43,179 nt of DNA from NCBI GenBank assembly GCA_030700225.1, contig JAUYJT010000039.1, forward strand, positions 1 to 43,179, given 5' to 3'. A model generated the notes under the pieces. The model searched no databases and was not told the DNA's origin. It saw nothing but the letters and a program-made list of their open reading frames with translations. This document shows, piece after piece, positions 35,402 to 43,179 of the stretch. The stretch is from Candidatus Nanopelagicales bacterium. Lineage in GTDB: Bacteria; Actinomycetota; Actinomycetes; S36-B12; GCA-2699445. A program made the translations under genes and the position numbers. Numbering within the stretch: position 1 is the first letter of the stretch; each line of letters starts with the position of its first letter.

Positions 35402-36454
35402 TCAACTGCCGCCGAGCTGCCCGCATGCCCCGCCGATCTCGCCGCCGCGTGACGCACGAACCGAAACCTGCACTCCGCGGCCCCGCAATCGGGACACGAA
35501 CTCCGACCCAGCTGACGCATCGGATGCAGTCCATCCAGAACCGGAGGTCGGGCTCAGCGGGATCACGTTCACGTGAGCCAAGCGGCCCTTGACGAGGGAC
35601 GCCAGCGCGTCAGCCCGCCACAGTTGATCGTTCACATCCCCGATCAAGGCGTATTCGACGCTGTACCTGCGACCGGTCCGGTCGGCGTATTCGTCAGCGG
35701 CGCGCATGACTTCGGCAACCGGCCAACGCTTGTTGACCGGGACAAGCGAGTCGCGCAGGTCGTCGTCCGGAGCGTGGAGCGACACAGCGAGCGTGACCGG
35801 CAACCCTTCGGTGGCCAGATCCAGAATCCTGGGGACCAGTCCTGCCGTTGAGACAGTCACCGACCGGGCCGAGATTCCAAATCCGGAGGGTGCCGGCGAG
35901 ATGATGCACCTCAGGGCAGCCACCACCGCCCGGTAGTTGGCCAGCGGCTCCCCCATCCCCATGAACACGACGTTGCCGAGTCTCAGCGGCCGGGTGGGCG
36001 ACCAGTTCGCGGCCTCGACTGCTGCCAGCCGAACCTGCTCCACGATCTCCCCGGTGCTCAAGTTCCGGACGAGTCCCCCTTGTCCCGTCGCGCAGAACGG
36101 GCATCCGATGCCGCAGCCAGCCTGCGACGACACGCACACCGTGACCCGATCCGGGTACGCCATCACGACGCTTTCAATCCGCGCATCACCGGCGATCCGC
36201 CACGAGAACTTGCGGGTATCACCGCCGTCGCAAGCTACCTGGCGGTCCGTCTCGAGCAGATTCGGGAACCACTCCTTGGCCACCGTTCCGGCGACGGCGG
36301 ATGACAAATCCGTCCATGAACCAGGGTCGGCCGACAGTCCGGAGAAGTAGTGCCTGGAGACCTGATCCGCGCGAAACTTCGCCAAACCCGCTGCGGTCAC
36401 CGCCAACACGCGCTCCTCCGGCGTCATGTCAGCCCAATGGACCGGCGGCTTCAC
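35402..36454 (-). CDS. rlmN: Dual-specificity 23S rRNA/tRNA methyltransferase RlmN
   Basis: Radical SAM enzyme that methylates C2 of A2503 in 23S rRNA and A37 in some tRNAs. The cluster motif CGIGCPFC (C114, C118, C121) and the methyl-carrying Cys C344 in GGACGQL near the C-terminus are present. [13 protein letters not shown] is the GGEP-like SAM contact. It is 350 residues long. The GTG 36454 start has a weak ribosome site and lies 10 nt after the cdsA stop. Confidence 0.95.
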   Translation of the reverse strand: MKPPVHWADMTPEERVLAVTAAGLAKFRADQVSRHYFSGLSADPGSWTDLSSAVAGTVAKEWFPNLLETDRQVACDGGDTRKFSWRIAGDARIESVVMAYPDRVTVCVSSQAGCGIGCPFCATGQGGLVRNLSTGEIVEQVRLAAVEAANWSPTRPLRLGNVVFMGMGEPLANYRAVVAALRCIISPAPSGFGISARSVTVSTAGLVPRILDLATEGLPVTLAVSLHAPDDDLRDSLVPVNKRWPVAEVMRAADEYADRTGRRYSVEYALIGDVNDQLWRADALASLVKGRLAHVNVIPLSPTSGSGWTASDASAGSEFVSRLRGRGVQVSVRASRGGEIGGACGQLGGS

Positions 36455-36464
36455 CGCGCTTCGC

Positions 36465-37322
36465 TCACGTGCCGAGGAACGCGGCGAACAGCGCCCACGA
36501 AACGAATGCGTTGGGGATGATCGAGTCCAGCCTGTCCATCAGACCGCCATGGCCTGGGATAGTCGTGCCCATGTCCTTGACGCCCAGATCCCTCTTGATC
36601 GCGCTCTCGACCAGATCCCCCAGAGTCGCCGAGAACGTCATGATCAAGCCAGTGATCAGCCCGGCCCACCACGCCCCGCTCAGCAGCCAAACGAACAGCC
36701 AAGCGCCAACACCCGCCTGGAGAGCCAGCGATCCACCAAAACCTTCCCAGGACTTCTTGGGACTGATGCTCGGGACCATCGGATGCTTGCCGAACAGGAC
36801 GCCCACCGCGTAGCCCCCGACATCACTACTGGCCGTAAGCGCGAGAAACACGATGATCCGGAACTGACCGTCATCGGACCGCAGCAGAAGCATCACGAAG
36901 CCGAGCATCAGTGGCAGATACGCGGCAAGGAAGACACTGGCGGTCACGTCCCGGACGTACCTGTCAGTCCCGCTAGCGAGCCTGGAGACCAGGATGGCGA
37001 GCACTAGGGCCGCGAACACCACAAGCATCGCCTGCTCCCCATGGGCATACGACGCCCAGGCGATCACCGGCACCGCCACGACGAGCGGCCACACGACTAC
37101 CGCGATCGTTTGGCGGGTGAACGCTCCCTTCATCTCCCAGACCGCGACTATCAGGAACACCGCCGCATAGGCCACGAAGACCCACTTGACCCACAGCAGG
37201 ATCGCGAGCGTCACGGCGCCAAGCACTACCCCGACAGCTATGGCCAAGGGCAGATTCCTGCCAGCGCGAGAATTCTGCTCGGATGGCTCGGCTGGGGCGG
37301 CGGACCCGGCCACGTCAGACAT
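36465..37322 (-). CDS. cdsA: Phosphatidate cytidylyltransferase (CDP-diglyceride synthase)
   Basis: CdsA makes CDP-diacylglycerol from phosphatidic acid and CTP in the membrane. About eight helices precede the signature [13 protein letters not shown] and the C-terminal block [18 protein letters not shown], then [12 protein letters not shown], whose Asp residues bind metal. 285 residues. Its start overlaps the frr stop by 8 nt; frr-cdsA-rlmN is a common actinobacterial order. Confidence 0.95.
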   Translation of the reverse strand: MSDVAGSAAPAEPSEQNSRAGRNLPLAIAVGVVLGAVTLAILLWVKWVFVAYAAVFLIVAVWEMKGAFTRQTIAVVVWPLVVAVPVIAWASYAHGEQAMLVVFAALVLAILVSRLASGTDRYVRDVTASVFLAAYLPLMLGFVMLLLRSDDGQFRIIVFLALTASSDVGGYAVGVLFGKHPMVPSISPKKSWEGFGGSLALQAGVGAWLFVWLLSGAWWAGLITGLIMTFSATLGDLVESAIKRDLGVKDMGTTIPGHGGLMDRLDSIIPNAFVSWALFAAFLGT

Positions 37323-37872
37323 CGAGGAGTTCGGTCTCTTTGTGCTTGAGCATCTCGTCGATGTGAATCACACGCTCATGGGTCGCCTCATCGAGGTGCT
37401 TCTCAGCCCGGCGCACGTCATCCTCACCAGCGTCACCGTCCTTCATCAACCGATCCAGAGTCTGGTTCGCGTGCCGACGGACGTTACGGATCGAGACACG
37501 GGCATCCTCCGCCTTGTGCTTGGCCTGTTTGATGTACTCGCGGCGGCGCTCCTCGGTGAGTTGCGGGAGCACGACACGGATGATCATTCCGTCCGAAGCT
37601 GGGTTGACCCCCAGGTCAGAGTTTCGGATCGCCTTCTCGACCGCGTCGATGGTGGACTTGTCGTAGGGGGTGATGATCACCATCCGGGCCTCGGGTGAGG
37701 CGAACGACGCCAGCTGATTTATCGGAGTGGCGGTTCCGTAGTAGTCGATCGTTAGCTTGGCGAACATGGCCGGGTTGGCCCGTCCCGTGCGGATCGCTGT
37801 GAAGTCGTCGCGAGCGACCGCGAGCGCCTTGTCCATCTTCTCCTCGGCCTCGAGCAGAATGTCATCGATCAC
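37315..37872 (-). CDS. frr: Ribosome recycling factor
   Basis: RRF splits post-termination ribosomes with EF-G. The three-helix bundle is clear: [20 protein letters not shown] (helix 1), the beta domain with [20 protein letters not shown], and the two long C-terminal helices ([40 protein letters not shown]). 185 residues, full length. It lies 61 nt downstream of pyrH. Confidence 0.97.
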   Translation of the reverse strand: MIDDILLEAEEKMDKALAVARDDFTAIRTGRANPAMFAKLTIDYYGTATPINQLASFASPEARMVIITPYDKSTIDAVEKAIRNSDLGVNPASDGMIIRVVLPQLTEERRREYIKQAKHKAEDARVSIRNVRRHANQTLDRLMKDGDAGEDDVRRAEKHLDEATHERVIHIDEMLKHKETELLDV

Positions 37873-37933
37873 GTTCGCTCCTATTCCGCCTATGGCTGCC
37901 GCTTCATCGGCGATGAGCTAGCAGCCACGCCGA

Positions 37934-38728
37934 TCAGTCGATCAACGTTCCGATCCTCTCACCCCGAACAGCGCGTGCGATGTTGCCTTCCACCAAGAGA
38001 TTGAACACGATGATCGGCATCTTGTTGTCCCGGCACAGACTGATGGCGGTGGCATCGGCGACCCTCAGGTTGCGCTGCAACACGTCGTCGTACTTGAGCC
38101 TGGGCAGCAGCTTGGCGTCCGGCACTGTGCGGGGATCAGCGTCGTAGACGCCATCTACGCCCTTTGCCATGAGAACGACTTCCGCGCCAATCTCTAGAGC
38201 CCGCTGAGCCGCGGTTGTATCGGTCGAGAAGTACGGCTGCCCGAGTCCCGCTCCGAAGATGACGACCCTACCCTTGTCGAGATGCCGACGCGCACGCCTG
38301 GGAATGTAGGGCTCGGCCACCTGACCCATCGAGATGGCAGTCTGAACGCGCGTTTCGATGCCTTGCTTCTCGCAGAAATCCTGCAGTGCGAGGCAGTTCA
38401 TCACAGTGCCGAGCATCCCCATATAGTCGGCGCGAGCGCGGTCCATGCCATGCTCCGACAACTGCACGCCACGGAAGTAGTTACCCCCACCGATCACGAC
38501 AGCCACCTCGGCGCCGCTTCGCAGGACTGTGGCGATCTGCATGGCGATCTGGCGCACGACTACCGGATCAACGCCAAGGCCGCCGCCTCCCGCGAAGGCC
38601 TCCCCGCTCAGCTTCAGCACAACCCGTCGGAAGCCGCCTTCCGGAGCTTCGGGCCACATTTCTACAGTGCCCTCGAGGGTGGCTTGCACAACGCCATCGG
38701 GGTCGGCGATCATCGCCGATCCAGGCAT
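37934..38728 (-). CDS. pyrH: UMP kinase
   Basis: PyrH phosphorylates UMP to UDP and is regulated by GTP and [16 protein letters not shown] binds ATP phosphates; [11 protein letters not shown] and [20 protein letters not shown] are family blocks; [11 protein letters not shown] follows. 264 residues from ATG 38728; ATG 38713 is an equal option because neither has a strong ribosome site and residues 1-33 are not conserved. A GC-rich hairpin lies between tsf and this gene. Confidence 0.95.
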   Translation of the reverse strand: MPGSAMIADPDGVVQATLEGTVEMWPEAPEGGFRRVVLKLSGEAFAGGGGLGVDPVVVRQIAMQIATVLRSGAEVAVVIGGGNYFRGVQLSEHGMDRARADYMGMLGTVMNCLALQDFCEKQGIETRVQTAISMGQVAEPYIPRRARRHLDKGRVVIFGAGLGQPYFSTDTTAAQRALEIGAEVVLMAKGVDGVYDADPRTVPDAKLLPRLKYDDVLQRNLRVADATAISLCRDNKMPIIVFNLLVEGNIARAVRGERIGTLID

Positions 38729-38733
38729 CGTCC

Positions 38734-38750
38734 TGGCCCGGTGCGGGCCA
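38734..38750. terminator. GC-rich hairpin just after tsf
   Basis: TGGCCCG (38734-38740) and CGGGCCA (38744-38750) form a perfect 7-bp stem with a 3-nt loop. It starts 3 nt after the tsf stop and ends 6 nt before the pyrH start. No T-tract follows, so it may attenuate rather than end transcription between the ribosomal genes and pyrH. Confidence 0.6.
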
Positions 38751-38752
38751 CG

Positions 38753-39571
38753 CTAGCCCTCCCCCACTTCGACGCGCGCGAATGACAAGACAGTGGTTCC
38801 CGCCTCGTCAAGCACGGCCTTCACGGTCTTCTTGGACTCCTTGACAGATGGCTGCGCGAGCAGGACTACGTCCTTGAAGAACCCGTTCAATCGTCCTTCG
38901 ACAATCTTTGGCAGGGCGCCCTCGGGCTTGCCCTCCTCACGGGCAGTTGCCTCCGCGATCCGGCGTTCGCTCTCGACCAGATCCTCGGGAACATCGTCCC
39001 TGGTCAGGAACCGGGGGCGCATGGCCGCGATCTGCATCGCGACGGTCTTGGCAGTGTCACGGTCCCCGGTGAACGAGACCAGTACACCCAAGGCTGGCGG
39101 CAGATCAGCGGCCTTCGTGTGAAGGTACGCGATCACATCTCCGTCCAGGATCGCGATTTGTCCAAGCTCCAACTTCTCGCCAATGACCGCGGCGAGCCGC
39201 TCCAGCGCCTCGGCGACGGTTTCGCCGGATCGCAGTGGCAGCTGAGCGAGAGCAGCGGGGTCCGAAGGGTGCTGATCGTCGGCGAGAGCCGCGATCTGCG
39301 CGGCGAGATCGCCGAAATCGGCGCTCTTCGCGACGAAGTCAGTCTCGCATCGCACCTCGACAAGGGCGTTTCCAGATTGCGCCACAAGACCGTTGCTCGC
39401 GGTGCGTTGCGCCCCGCGCTTGGCGGCCTTGGCTGCTCCGGAGATCCTCAGGATCTCGACTGCCCTATCCAGCGACCCCTCGGCCTCGGCGAGAGCCTTC
39501 TTGCACTCCATCATTCCCGTGCCGGTGAGGTCACGCAGCCGCTTCACTTCAGCGGCGGTGATCGTCGCCAT
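38753..39571 (-). CDS. tsf: Elongation factor Ts
   Basis: EF-Ts exchanges GDP for GTP on EF-Tu. The N-terminal UBA-like domain [20 protein letters not shown] and the core motif [16 protein letters not shown] are present; the C-terminal dimerisation module is complete. 272 residues. It lies 41 nt downstream of rpsB. Confidence 0.97.
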   Translation of the reverse strand: MATITAAEVKRLRDLTGTGMMECKKALAEAEGSLDRAVEILRISGAAKAAKRGAQRTASNGLVAQSGNALVEVRCETDFVAKSADFGDLAAQIAALADDQHPSDPAALAQLPLRSGETVAEALERLAAVIGEKLELGQIAILDGDVIAYLHTKAADLPPALGVLVSFTGDRDTAKTVAMQIAAMRPRFLTRDDVPEDLVESERRIAEATAREEGKPEGALPKIVEGRLNGFFKDVVLLAQPSVKESKKTVKAVLDEAGTTVLSFARVEVGEG

Positions 39572-39612
39572 TTCGTGTCCCTCTCATCTGTGTCGGGCGG
39601 TCGGTCTTCGCT

Positions 39613-40497
39613 TCAGGCTGTGACTTCCGCAGCGGGCTGCTCTGCTTCGGCCTCAGGTTCCGCAACTGCGGGAGCCCCAGCGGCGGGAGCCCCAGCGGCG
39701 GGAGCCTCAGCCGGTGCGGCCTCAGCGGCGGGAGCCTCAGCCGGTGCTGCCAGCACTTCGCGCTCCCACTCTGCCAACGGCTCGGCGGCTTCTTCAGCGT
39801 CGCCGCCCGACCGCGCGGTCAGGCCAGCCGCGACCGCGTCGGCGATCACGCGCGTCAACAGCGAGACCGCACGGATCGCGTCATCGTTACCTGGGACGGG
39901 GTAGTCGACTTCATCCGGGTCGCAGTTGGTGTCCAGGATCGCGATCACCGGGATGCCGAGCTTGCGCGCCTCGGCTACCGCGATCTGTTCCTTCTTGGTG
40001 TCCACGATCCACACCGCGCTGGGGACCTTGTCCATGGTTCGAATCCCGCCGAGCGTGCGCTCAAGCTTCTCTTTCTCACGGCGCAGGGACAACAGCTCCT
40101 TCTTGGTCTTCCCCGAACCCGCGACGTCGTCGAAGTTGATCTCCTCGAGTTCCTTGAGGCGCTCGAGCCGCTGGTGAACTGTGCTGAAGTTGGTCAGCAT
40201 CCCGCCCAGCCAGCGGTTGTTGACGTAAGGCATCCCGACACGGGTCGCCTGAGACGAAACCGCCTCCTGCGCCTGCTTCTTCGTGCCAACGAACAGAACC
40301 GTCCCGCCATGGGCGACGGTCTCGCTTACGAATTCGTAGGCCCTGTCAATGAAGGACAGGGACTGCTGCAAGTCAATGATGTAGATCCCGTTGCGCTCAG
40401 TGAAGATGAAGCGCTTCATCTTGGGGTTCCACCGGCGAGTCTGATGTCCGAAGTGCACTCCACTGTCGAGCATCTGACGCATTGTCACGACGGCCAT
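39613..40497 (-). CDS. rpsB: 30S ribosomal protein S2 with extended Ala-Pro tail
   Basis: S2 signatures are clear: [35 protein letters not shown] and [20 protein letters not shown]. The conserved protein ends near residue 240; a 55-residue Ala/Pro/Glu tail follows, encoded by 15-bp repeats (39669-39748). ATG 40497 is preceded by AAAGGA at a 10-nt distance and by a stable hairpin. Confidence 0.97.
   Translation of the reverse strand: MAVVTMRQMLDSGVHFGHQTRRWNPKMKRFIFTERNGIYIIDLQQSLSFIDRAYEFVSETVAHGGTVLFVGTKKQAQEAVSSQATRVGMPYVNNRWLGGMLTNFSTVHQRLERLKELEEINFDDVAGSGKTKKELLSLRREKEKLERTLGGIRTMDKVPSAVWIVDTKKEQIAVAEARKLGIPVIAILDTNCDPDEVDYPVPGNDDAIRAVSLLTRVIADAVAAGLTARSGGDAEEAAEPLAEWEREVLAAPAEAPAAEAAPAEAPAAGAPAAGAPAVAEPEAEAEQPAAEVTA
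39669..39748. repeat. 15-bp-based repeat coding the S2 C-terminal tail
   Basis: GGGAGCCCCAGCGGC and close variants are repeated about five times. They encode [10 protein letters not shown] units in the acidic Ala-Pro tail of S2. Confidence 0.75.
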
Positions 40498-40515
40498 GTG
40501 GCGCTCGTCCTTTCA

Positions 40516-40532
40516 GCGCCGCCCAGCGGCGC
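40516..40532 (-). promoter_or_regulatory. Leader hairpin before the rpsB ribosome site
   Basis: GCGCCGC (40516-40522) pairs perfectly with GCGGCGC (40526-40532) around a 3-nt loop. On the mRNA it ends a few nt before AAAGGA. Its place fits autoregulation of rpsB-tsf by S2, which is known in other bacteria, or simple control of access to the ribosome site. Function is inferred. Confidence 0.45.
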
Positions 40533-40722
40533 GCTTCGGTTGCCGCACGACTCCTGTTGGGGCCGTGCCCTGGTGCCCGGGCCCGCCACCCCGAAGGGAC
40601 CGACGGCGGACGCGATCGAACTGGCCGATGGGCACGCGTATTCCGGCGACCTCTGCCGCCGGTCCCGACAGTGTATCCCGCGATCCCGCGGACTGGAATT
40701 CCACGCCGAGACTCATCAAATG

Positions 40723-41116
40723 TGCTCGCGAAAGCGATCGCGTGCCTCACGTAGGAAATGCTCGCGAAACGGGCCTCTCCTGACACACCCATGCCTCGAC
40801 TGGCCCCAGGCGCCGACCCAGTCCCAGGCCAGCGGGACGGACGGTGCCTCCGAACCTGCACACCGCGCCAATCTGCCCGAAAGGGGGGTACCCCTTCCCC
40901 AAAGGGGAGACCCCAACTGGGGGAGTCGTTACCGAGCGGATATTCGCGTTCTAAACGACCATATCGGGTCGATGCGGTCCAGGAACCCGACAAAACGGAC
41001 AGGTAGATCCTTCACTGGCTCGCTTCCGCCCCCGCCCGAGCTCCCTGCCTCCCCAACCCACGAATACATCACAAGAGCCGGAAGCGGATAAGGCATCCGA
41101 CCTGATTTCGCGAGCA
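40723..41116. repeat. Three copies of the 11-mer TGCTCGCGAAA
   Basis: TGCTCGCGAAA occurs at 40723-40733 and 40759-40769 on the plus strand and inverted at 41106-41116 (TTTCGCGAGCA). Copies two and three share 12 bases (ATGCTCGCGAAA). The first two are 36 bp apart, on about the same helix face of 10.3-bp turns. They lie in the upstream region of rpsB and look like protein-binding sites. Confidence 0.7.
40881..40923. repeat. Cluster of short G/C hairpins
   Basis: Three adjacent self-complementary pieces occur: GGGGTACCCC (40885-40894), TCCCCAAAGGGGA (40896-40908) and CCCCAACTGGGG (40911-40922). Their arms are interchangeable, so alternative pairings are possible. It is about 390 nt upstream of rpsB and about 380 nt downstream of vapC, and may be a terminator-like element for the vapBC transcript or a switch in a long rpsB leader. 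Confidence 0.55.
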
Positions 41117-41306
41117 TCTTGACATGAGGCGCCACGACACCGATCACGCTCCGCAGTTTGGGACTGCCGGTCTCCGGATCAACCCGAGATGCTGGCTAAC
41201 CGACCGGAGGTGGCATTCCTAGCAGACCGGGCTCCATGGGGTCGTCCGGCGAATCCGCGAGGCGCTGGCCGAGATCCACGCCGTGAGGGACGCGTCTTGA
41301 TCAGCG

Positions 41307-41738
41307 TCACATCCGCAGCAACTCAACTTCGCCGACCGCGCGGCTACCCAAGTCCTTCAGCCCGTTGTCGAAGGTCACGAGGCAGCCACTCCGACGCATC
41401 GCCAACGCCAGAAGGTGCGCATCAGTAACCTGCCGAAACCCGGTAATCAGCTCAGGAGCAATCTCTGGACAATCCGCCAGAGAGACGTCATCGGACCAGA
41501 AGTGATGGCCGGGCTGATCCCGCAGCGCTCCGAGCAAGTCGATCGCCTCCTTGGGCGAGCGGGCTTCCGGGATTACCCTACGGTTGCTTGAAACCCGGAC
41601 GAAGCCGGCTTCGGTCAGGGGCGCGGTCGCCCATCCGCGGGTGCGGTGGTCGAGGAACCACTGGGAGGCCGATTCGTGATGAACGTGATTGGGCCATGCC
41701 AGAGCGACGAGCACATTCACATCCAGCAGAGCTATCAA
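41307..41738 (-). CDS. vapC: VapC-type PIN-domain toxin ribonuclease
   Basis: 143 residues with PIN fold residues: ALLDVNVLVALAWPNHVHH supplies the first Asp (D6); TEAGFVRV supplies Glu; TDAHLLALAMRRSGCLVTFD supplies the last two acidic residues. PIN toxins cut RNA, often tRNA or rRNA, when the antitoxin is lost. It overlaps vapB by ATGA, the usual VapBC arrangement. Confidence 0.9.
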   Translation of the reverse strand: MIALLDVNVLVALAWPNHVHHESASQWFLDHRTRGWATAPLTEAGFVRVSSNRRVIPEARSPKEAIDLLGALRDQPGHHFWSDDVSLADCPEIAPELITGFRQVTDAHLLALAMRRSGCLVTFDNGLKDLGSRAVGEVELLRM

Positions 41739-41959
41739 GATTCCTCGTTGGCCGCGCGGACCATCTCGGGAGTGATCACGGCGGCGTGCTCACCGACCTC
41801 GAATGTGGGGATTCCCCGGCGCCGGATGGGGCTGCGCGGCGCAAGGCCTCGGCGCGCCAGCTCGGACAGGGCGGCTCCCAAACTGACCTTCTTCTCAGCA
41901 GCCAGCGTCCGAGCAGCTGCCAGGACTTCCTCGTCAACATCGACAGTTGTGCGCACCAT
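41735..41959 (-). CDS. vapB: VapB-type antitoxin (ribbon-helix-helix)
   Basis: 74 residues. The N-terminal RTTVDVDEEVLAAARTLAAE is a ribbon-helix-helix DNA-binding segment. The C-terminal half (IPTFEVGEHAAVITPEMVRA) would wrap VapC. A palindrome just upstream of its start fits autorepression. Confidence 0.88.
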   Translation of the reverse strand: MVRTTVDVDEEVLAAARTLAAEKKVSLGAALSELARRGLAPRSPIRRRGIPTFEVGEHAAVITPEMVRAANEES

Positions 41960-41960
41960 G

Positions 41961-41979
41961 TCATCATAGCATCATGATG
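41961..41979. promoter_or_regulatory. vapBC operator candidate
   Basis: The perfect palindrome CATCATGATG (41970-41979), preceded by a further CATCAT (41962-41967), lies 2-20 nt upstream of the vapB ATG. TATGAT on the minus strand (41967-41962) may be the -10. This fits binding by the VapB ribbon-helix-helix dimer. Confidence 0.5.
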
Positions 41980-42023
41980 TCCGCGCCCGGATGCGGAATC
42001 TGCGGCGGCCGGGAGTTCAGGCG

Positions 42024-42503
42024 TCAGGGGCAGGGCGGCGGAGTCTTAGTCGTGTAGTGGAACCGCAGCGCGCGCGGCTTGTAGATCGACTTGAATCGCA
42101 GTACGTCCCCGGGCTTCGGATCATCCATGATGCTCCGATAGAGGGCCTTCCCTTTCAGGAACTTGACGTATCCCTTGGCGTTCGGGCTCGGCCATCCCGG
42201 AGGCGGCCCACCATTCCCCCACTTCGTGGGGGGACCCCCACCGAACGGAGACGTCTCCCAGGTGGTCCCCTGGATCTGAAGGAACTGGATCCCGCACTTC
42301 GTCGACAACTTCACCGGATTGGCGTCGAGGAGGTCGTCGAGGTAGCTACCCTTCGGCCACACATCAGGAGTCGGCCAAACCTCAGATGGGAAGGGCTCCG
42401 GGGAAGAAGGTTCCGGCTCGGGCGAAGAACACGCCGCGACAACACCTGCCAGCGCGACCGCTACCACCATCGCAAGCACATGGCGACTCCGGCCACTTCC
42501 CAT
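42024..42503 (-). CDS. Pro-rich lipoprotein, copy 1 (unknown function)
   Basis: A lipoprotein signal (VVAVALAGVVAACSSPE, lipobox VAAC) is followed by a Pro/Ser/Glu linker, then a small domain with KLSTKCGIQFL, TWETSPFGGG, GGPPPGWPSP and a C-terminal RFHYTTKTPPPCP. Two conserved Cys of the mature domain (in KCGIQ and PPCP) could form a disulfide. ATG 42503 is used because GGGGAG is 5 nt upstream; GTG 42509 is too close to that site. It is paralogous to the next gene. No family is recognised. Confidence 0.82.
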   Translation of the reverse strand: MGSGRSRHVLAMVVAVALAGVVAACSSPEPEPSSPEPFPSEVWPTPDVWPKGSYLDDLLDANPVKLSTKCGIQFLQIQGTTWETSPFGGGPPTKWGNGGPPPGWPSPNAKGYVKFLKGKALYRSIMDDPKPGDVLRFKSIYKPRALRFHYTTKTPPPCP

Positions 42504-42632
42504 GATCACTCCCCTTACCAGGACGCAGCTGATCGGGGCCGACTCGGCCGCAGTGCTGCTCGCGTCCTGGTCTCTGACGCCAGAGCCGCGTCGAAAGTTC
42601 CCGGCACTGGCCGCCGACCGGGCGCCCAGGCA

Positions 42633-43034
42633 TCAGGGGCAGGGAGGCGGAGTCTTAGTCGTGTAGTGGAACCGCAACATCTTCGGCTCGTACGTCGACT
42701 CGAAGATCAGGTCCGTCCAGGTTGGCTCGCCTGGTCCCCCAATCTCCGCTCCGTAGACTGCCTTTCCCTTGGCGTAGGGGCTCGGCCATCCCGGAGGCGG
42801 CCCACCATCACCAAAAGGCGATGTCTCCCACGTGTACCCCTCGAACCGGAGGAACTGGATCCCGCACTTCGTAGACAACTTCACCCGGGGACCTATGACC
42901 AGTGGTATCGGCATGTCACTGGGCCACACATCAGGAGTCGGCCAAACCTCAGCTGGGAAAGGCTCAGGGGAAGAAGGTCCCGGCTCCGGAGAAGAACACG
43001 CCGCGACAACACCTACCAGCACAATCCCGATCAA
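42633..43034 (-). CDS. Pro-rich lipoprotein, copy 2, start region abnormal
   Basis: Paralog of the neighbour: lipobox VAACSSPEPGPSS, KLSTKCGIQFL, TWETSPFGD, GGPPPGWPSP and the identical ending RFHYTTKTPPPCP. It lacks the KGYVKFLKGK segment of copy 1. The frame is open only back to a TGA at 43076-43074 and holds no ATG or GTG before the signal; the only starts are TTG 43034 and CTG 43037, with no ribosome site. Residues before it (WRSTALLIG) would make a normal signal if translated. It may be a 5'-damaged copy or use a rare start. Confidence 0.65.
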   Translation of the reverse strand: MIGIVLVGVVAACSSPEPGPSSPEPFPAEVWPTPDVWPSDMPIPLVIGPRVKLSTKCGIQFLRFEGYTWETSPFGDGGPPPGWPSPYAKGKAVYGAEIGGPGEPTWTDLIFESTYEPKMLRFHYTTKTPPPCP

Positions 43035-43179
43035 CAGCGCTGTTGACCGCCAGGCTGGCTGAGGATGATGCCGTCACGGTGGGCTGATCTCTCAGTGACG
43101 TGAGGGCCGCATGGGACCCCGTCATGTGGTTGTTCATGTGCGTCGTCATAGTGAGGATGTAGCGAAGGATGGGCGACGG
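43035..43179. other. Right edge, no supported gene
   Basis: A short minus-strand frame from 43149 runs out of frame into copy 2 of the lipoprotein. It has no ribosome site and no recognisable sequence. I cannot tell whether it was once the 5' part of that gene. Confidence 0.4.

Larger units (their letters stand above)
40498..41306. other. 809-bp gene-free region upstream of rpsB
   Basis: No open frame here looks like a protein on either strand; the long minus frame that runs into rpsB is only a shadow. It should contain the rpsB promoter. A weak -10 (GATACACT on the minus strand, about 40673) has no convincing -35. Notable contents are listed separately: a leader hairpin, three copies of an 11-mer and a set of G/C hairpins. 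No tRNA or other known RNA gene was recognised. Confidence 0.6.
42020..43034. repeat. Tandem duplication containing the two lipoprotein genes
   Basis: The two copies are alike at DNA level in their 5' parts (signal to linker) and 3' ends. The shared 3' block (GGCGGAGTCTTAGTCGTG, in both) extends past the stop codon to CAGG(C)RTCAGGGGCAG. Middle parts differ by short indels. The 129-nt spacer (42504-42632) shows no gene. Confidence 0.7.

Noticed and set aside
40397-40993. Minus-strand open frame running into rpsB
   Set aside because: It overlaps the start of rpsB in another frame, has no ribosome site and no recognisable sequence.
40920-41000. tRNA-like sequence upstream of rpsB
   Set aside because: No T-loop (TTCGA) and no cloverleaf pairing could be made.
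41991-43046. Plus-strand open frame of 351 codons across both lipoprotein genes
   Set aside because: It is antisense to two genes with clear lipoprotein signals. Its internal similarity only reflects the duplication, and it has Arg/Pro-rich shadow composition.

Overview
The window is high-GC, and its conserved gene order is actinobacterial (Actinomycetota). The right half carries rpsB-tsf-pyrH-frr-cdsA-rlmN, dxr-rseP-ispG-GNAT-proS and rimP-nusA-ylxR-infB-rbfA-truB-ribF, all on the minus strand. A small lipoprotein/DUF4439 pair lies on the plus strand between rimP and proS, as in mycobacteria. Many genes overlap by ATGA, TTGA or TGATG junctions. I cannot name a genus; an environmental, probably uncultivated lineage is likely.

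Left edge (1-889): decayed DNA. It holds a fragment matching the C-terminal end of a GGDEF domain, a 19-bp tandem repeat, and an IS transposase remnant with two in-frame stops.

Positions 890-17829 (minus strand) form the main accessory block, a multiheme cytochrome c system. Read in the direction of transcription it holds: a GAF-domain NarL-type sensor kinase; a LuxR-type response regulator; a degenerate receiver protein; a TPR membrane protein; an anchored NHL beta-propeller; a secreted hexaheme cytochrome; a secreted cytochrome with seven CXXCH motifs plus one CX3CH and a large non-heme N-terminal region; a CcmI-like TPR protein; the System II cytochrome c maturation set (CcdA, ResB/CcsB, CcsA/ResC, ResA); a decaheme NapC/NirT-type membrane cytochrome; an excisionase/MerR-like regulator; and a divergent glutamyl-tRNA reductase (HemA) for heme precursor supply. 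Together the three cytochromes carry 24 heme-binding motifs. A radical SAM/SPASM enzyme is divergently transcribed from the kinase. The simplest reading is a quinol-to-outside electron conduit (extracellular electron transfer, or respiration of an unidentified acceptor) with its own assembly, heme supply and two-component control. No recognisable terminal reductase with a CXXCK site is present, so the acceptor is unknown.

Positions 19187-40497 are housekeeping genes for translation, riboflavin cofactors, the MEP isoprenoid pathway, phospholipid synthesis and regulated proteolysis. The accessory block sits just downstream of ribF, where rpsO-pnp is often found in actinobacteria, so it probably interrupts a conserved neighbourhood.

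Positions 40498-43179 hold an 809-bp region without a gene upstream of rpsB, containing a three-copy 11-mer and several hairpins. After it come a VapBC toxin-antitoxin pair with a palindromic operator and a tandem pair of paralogous Pro-rich lipoproteins; the outer copy seems to lack a normal start codon.
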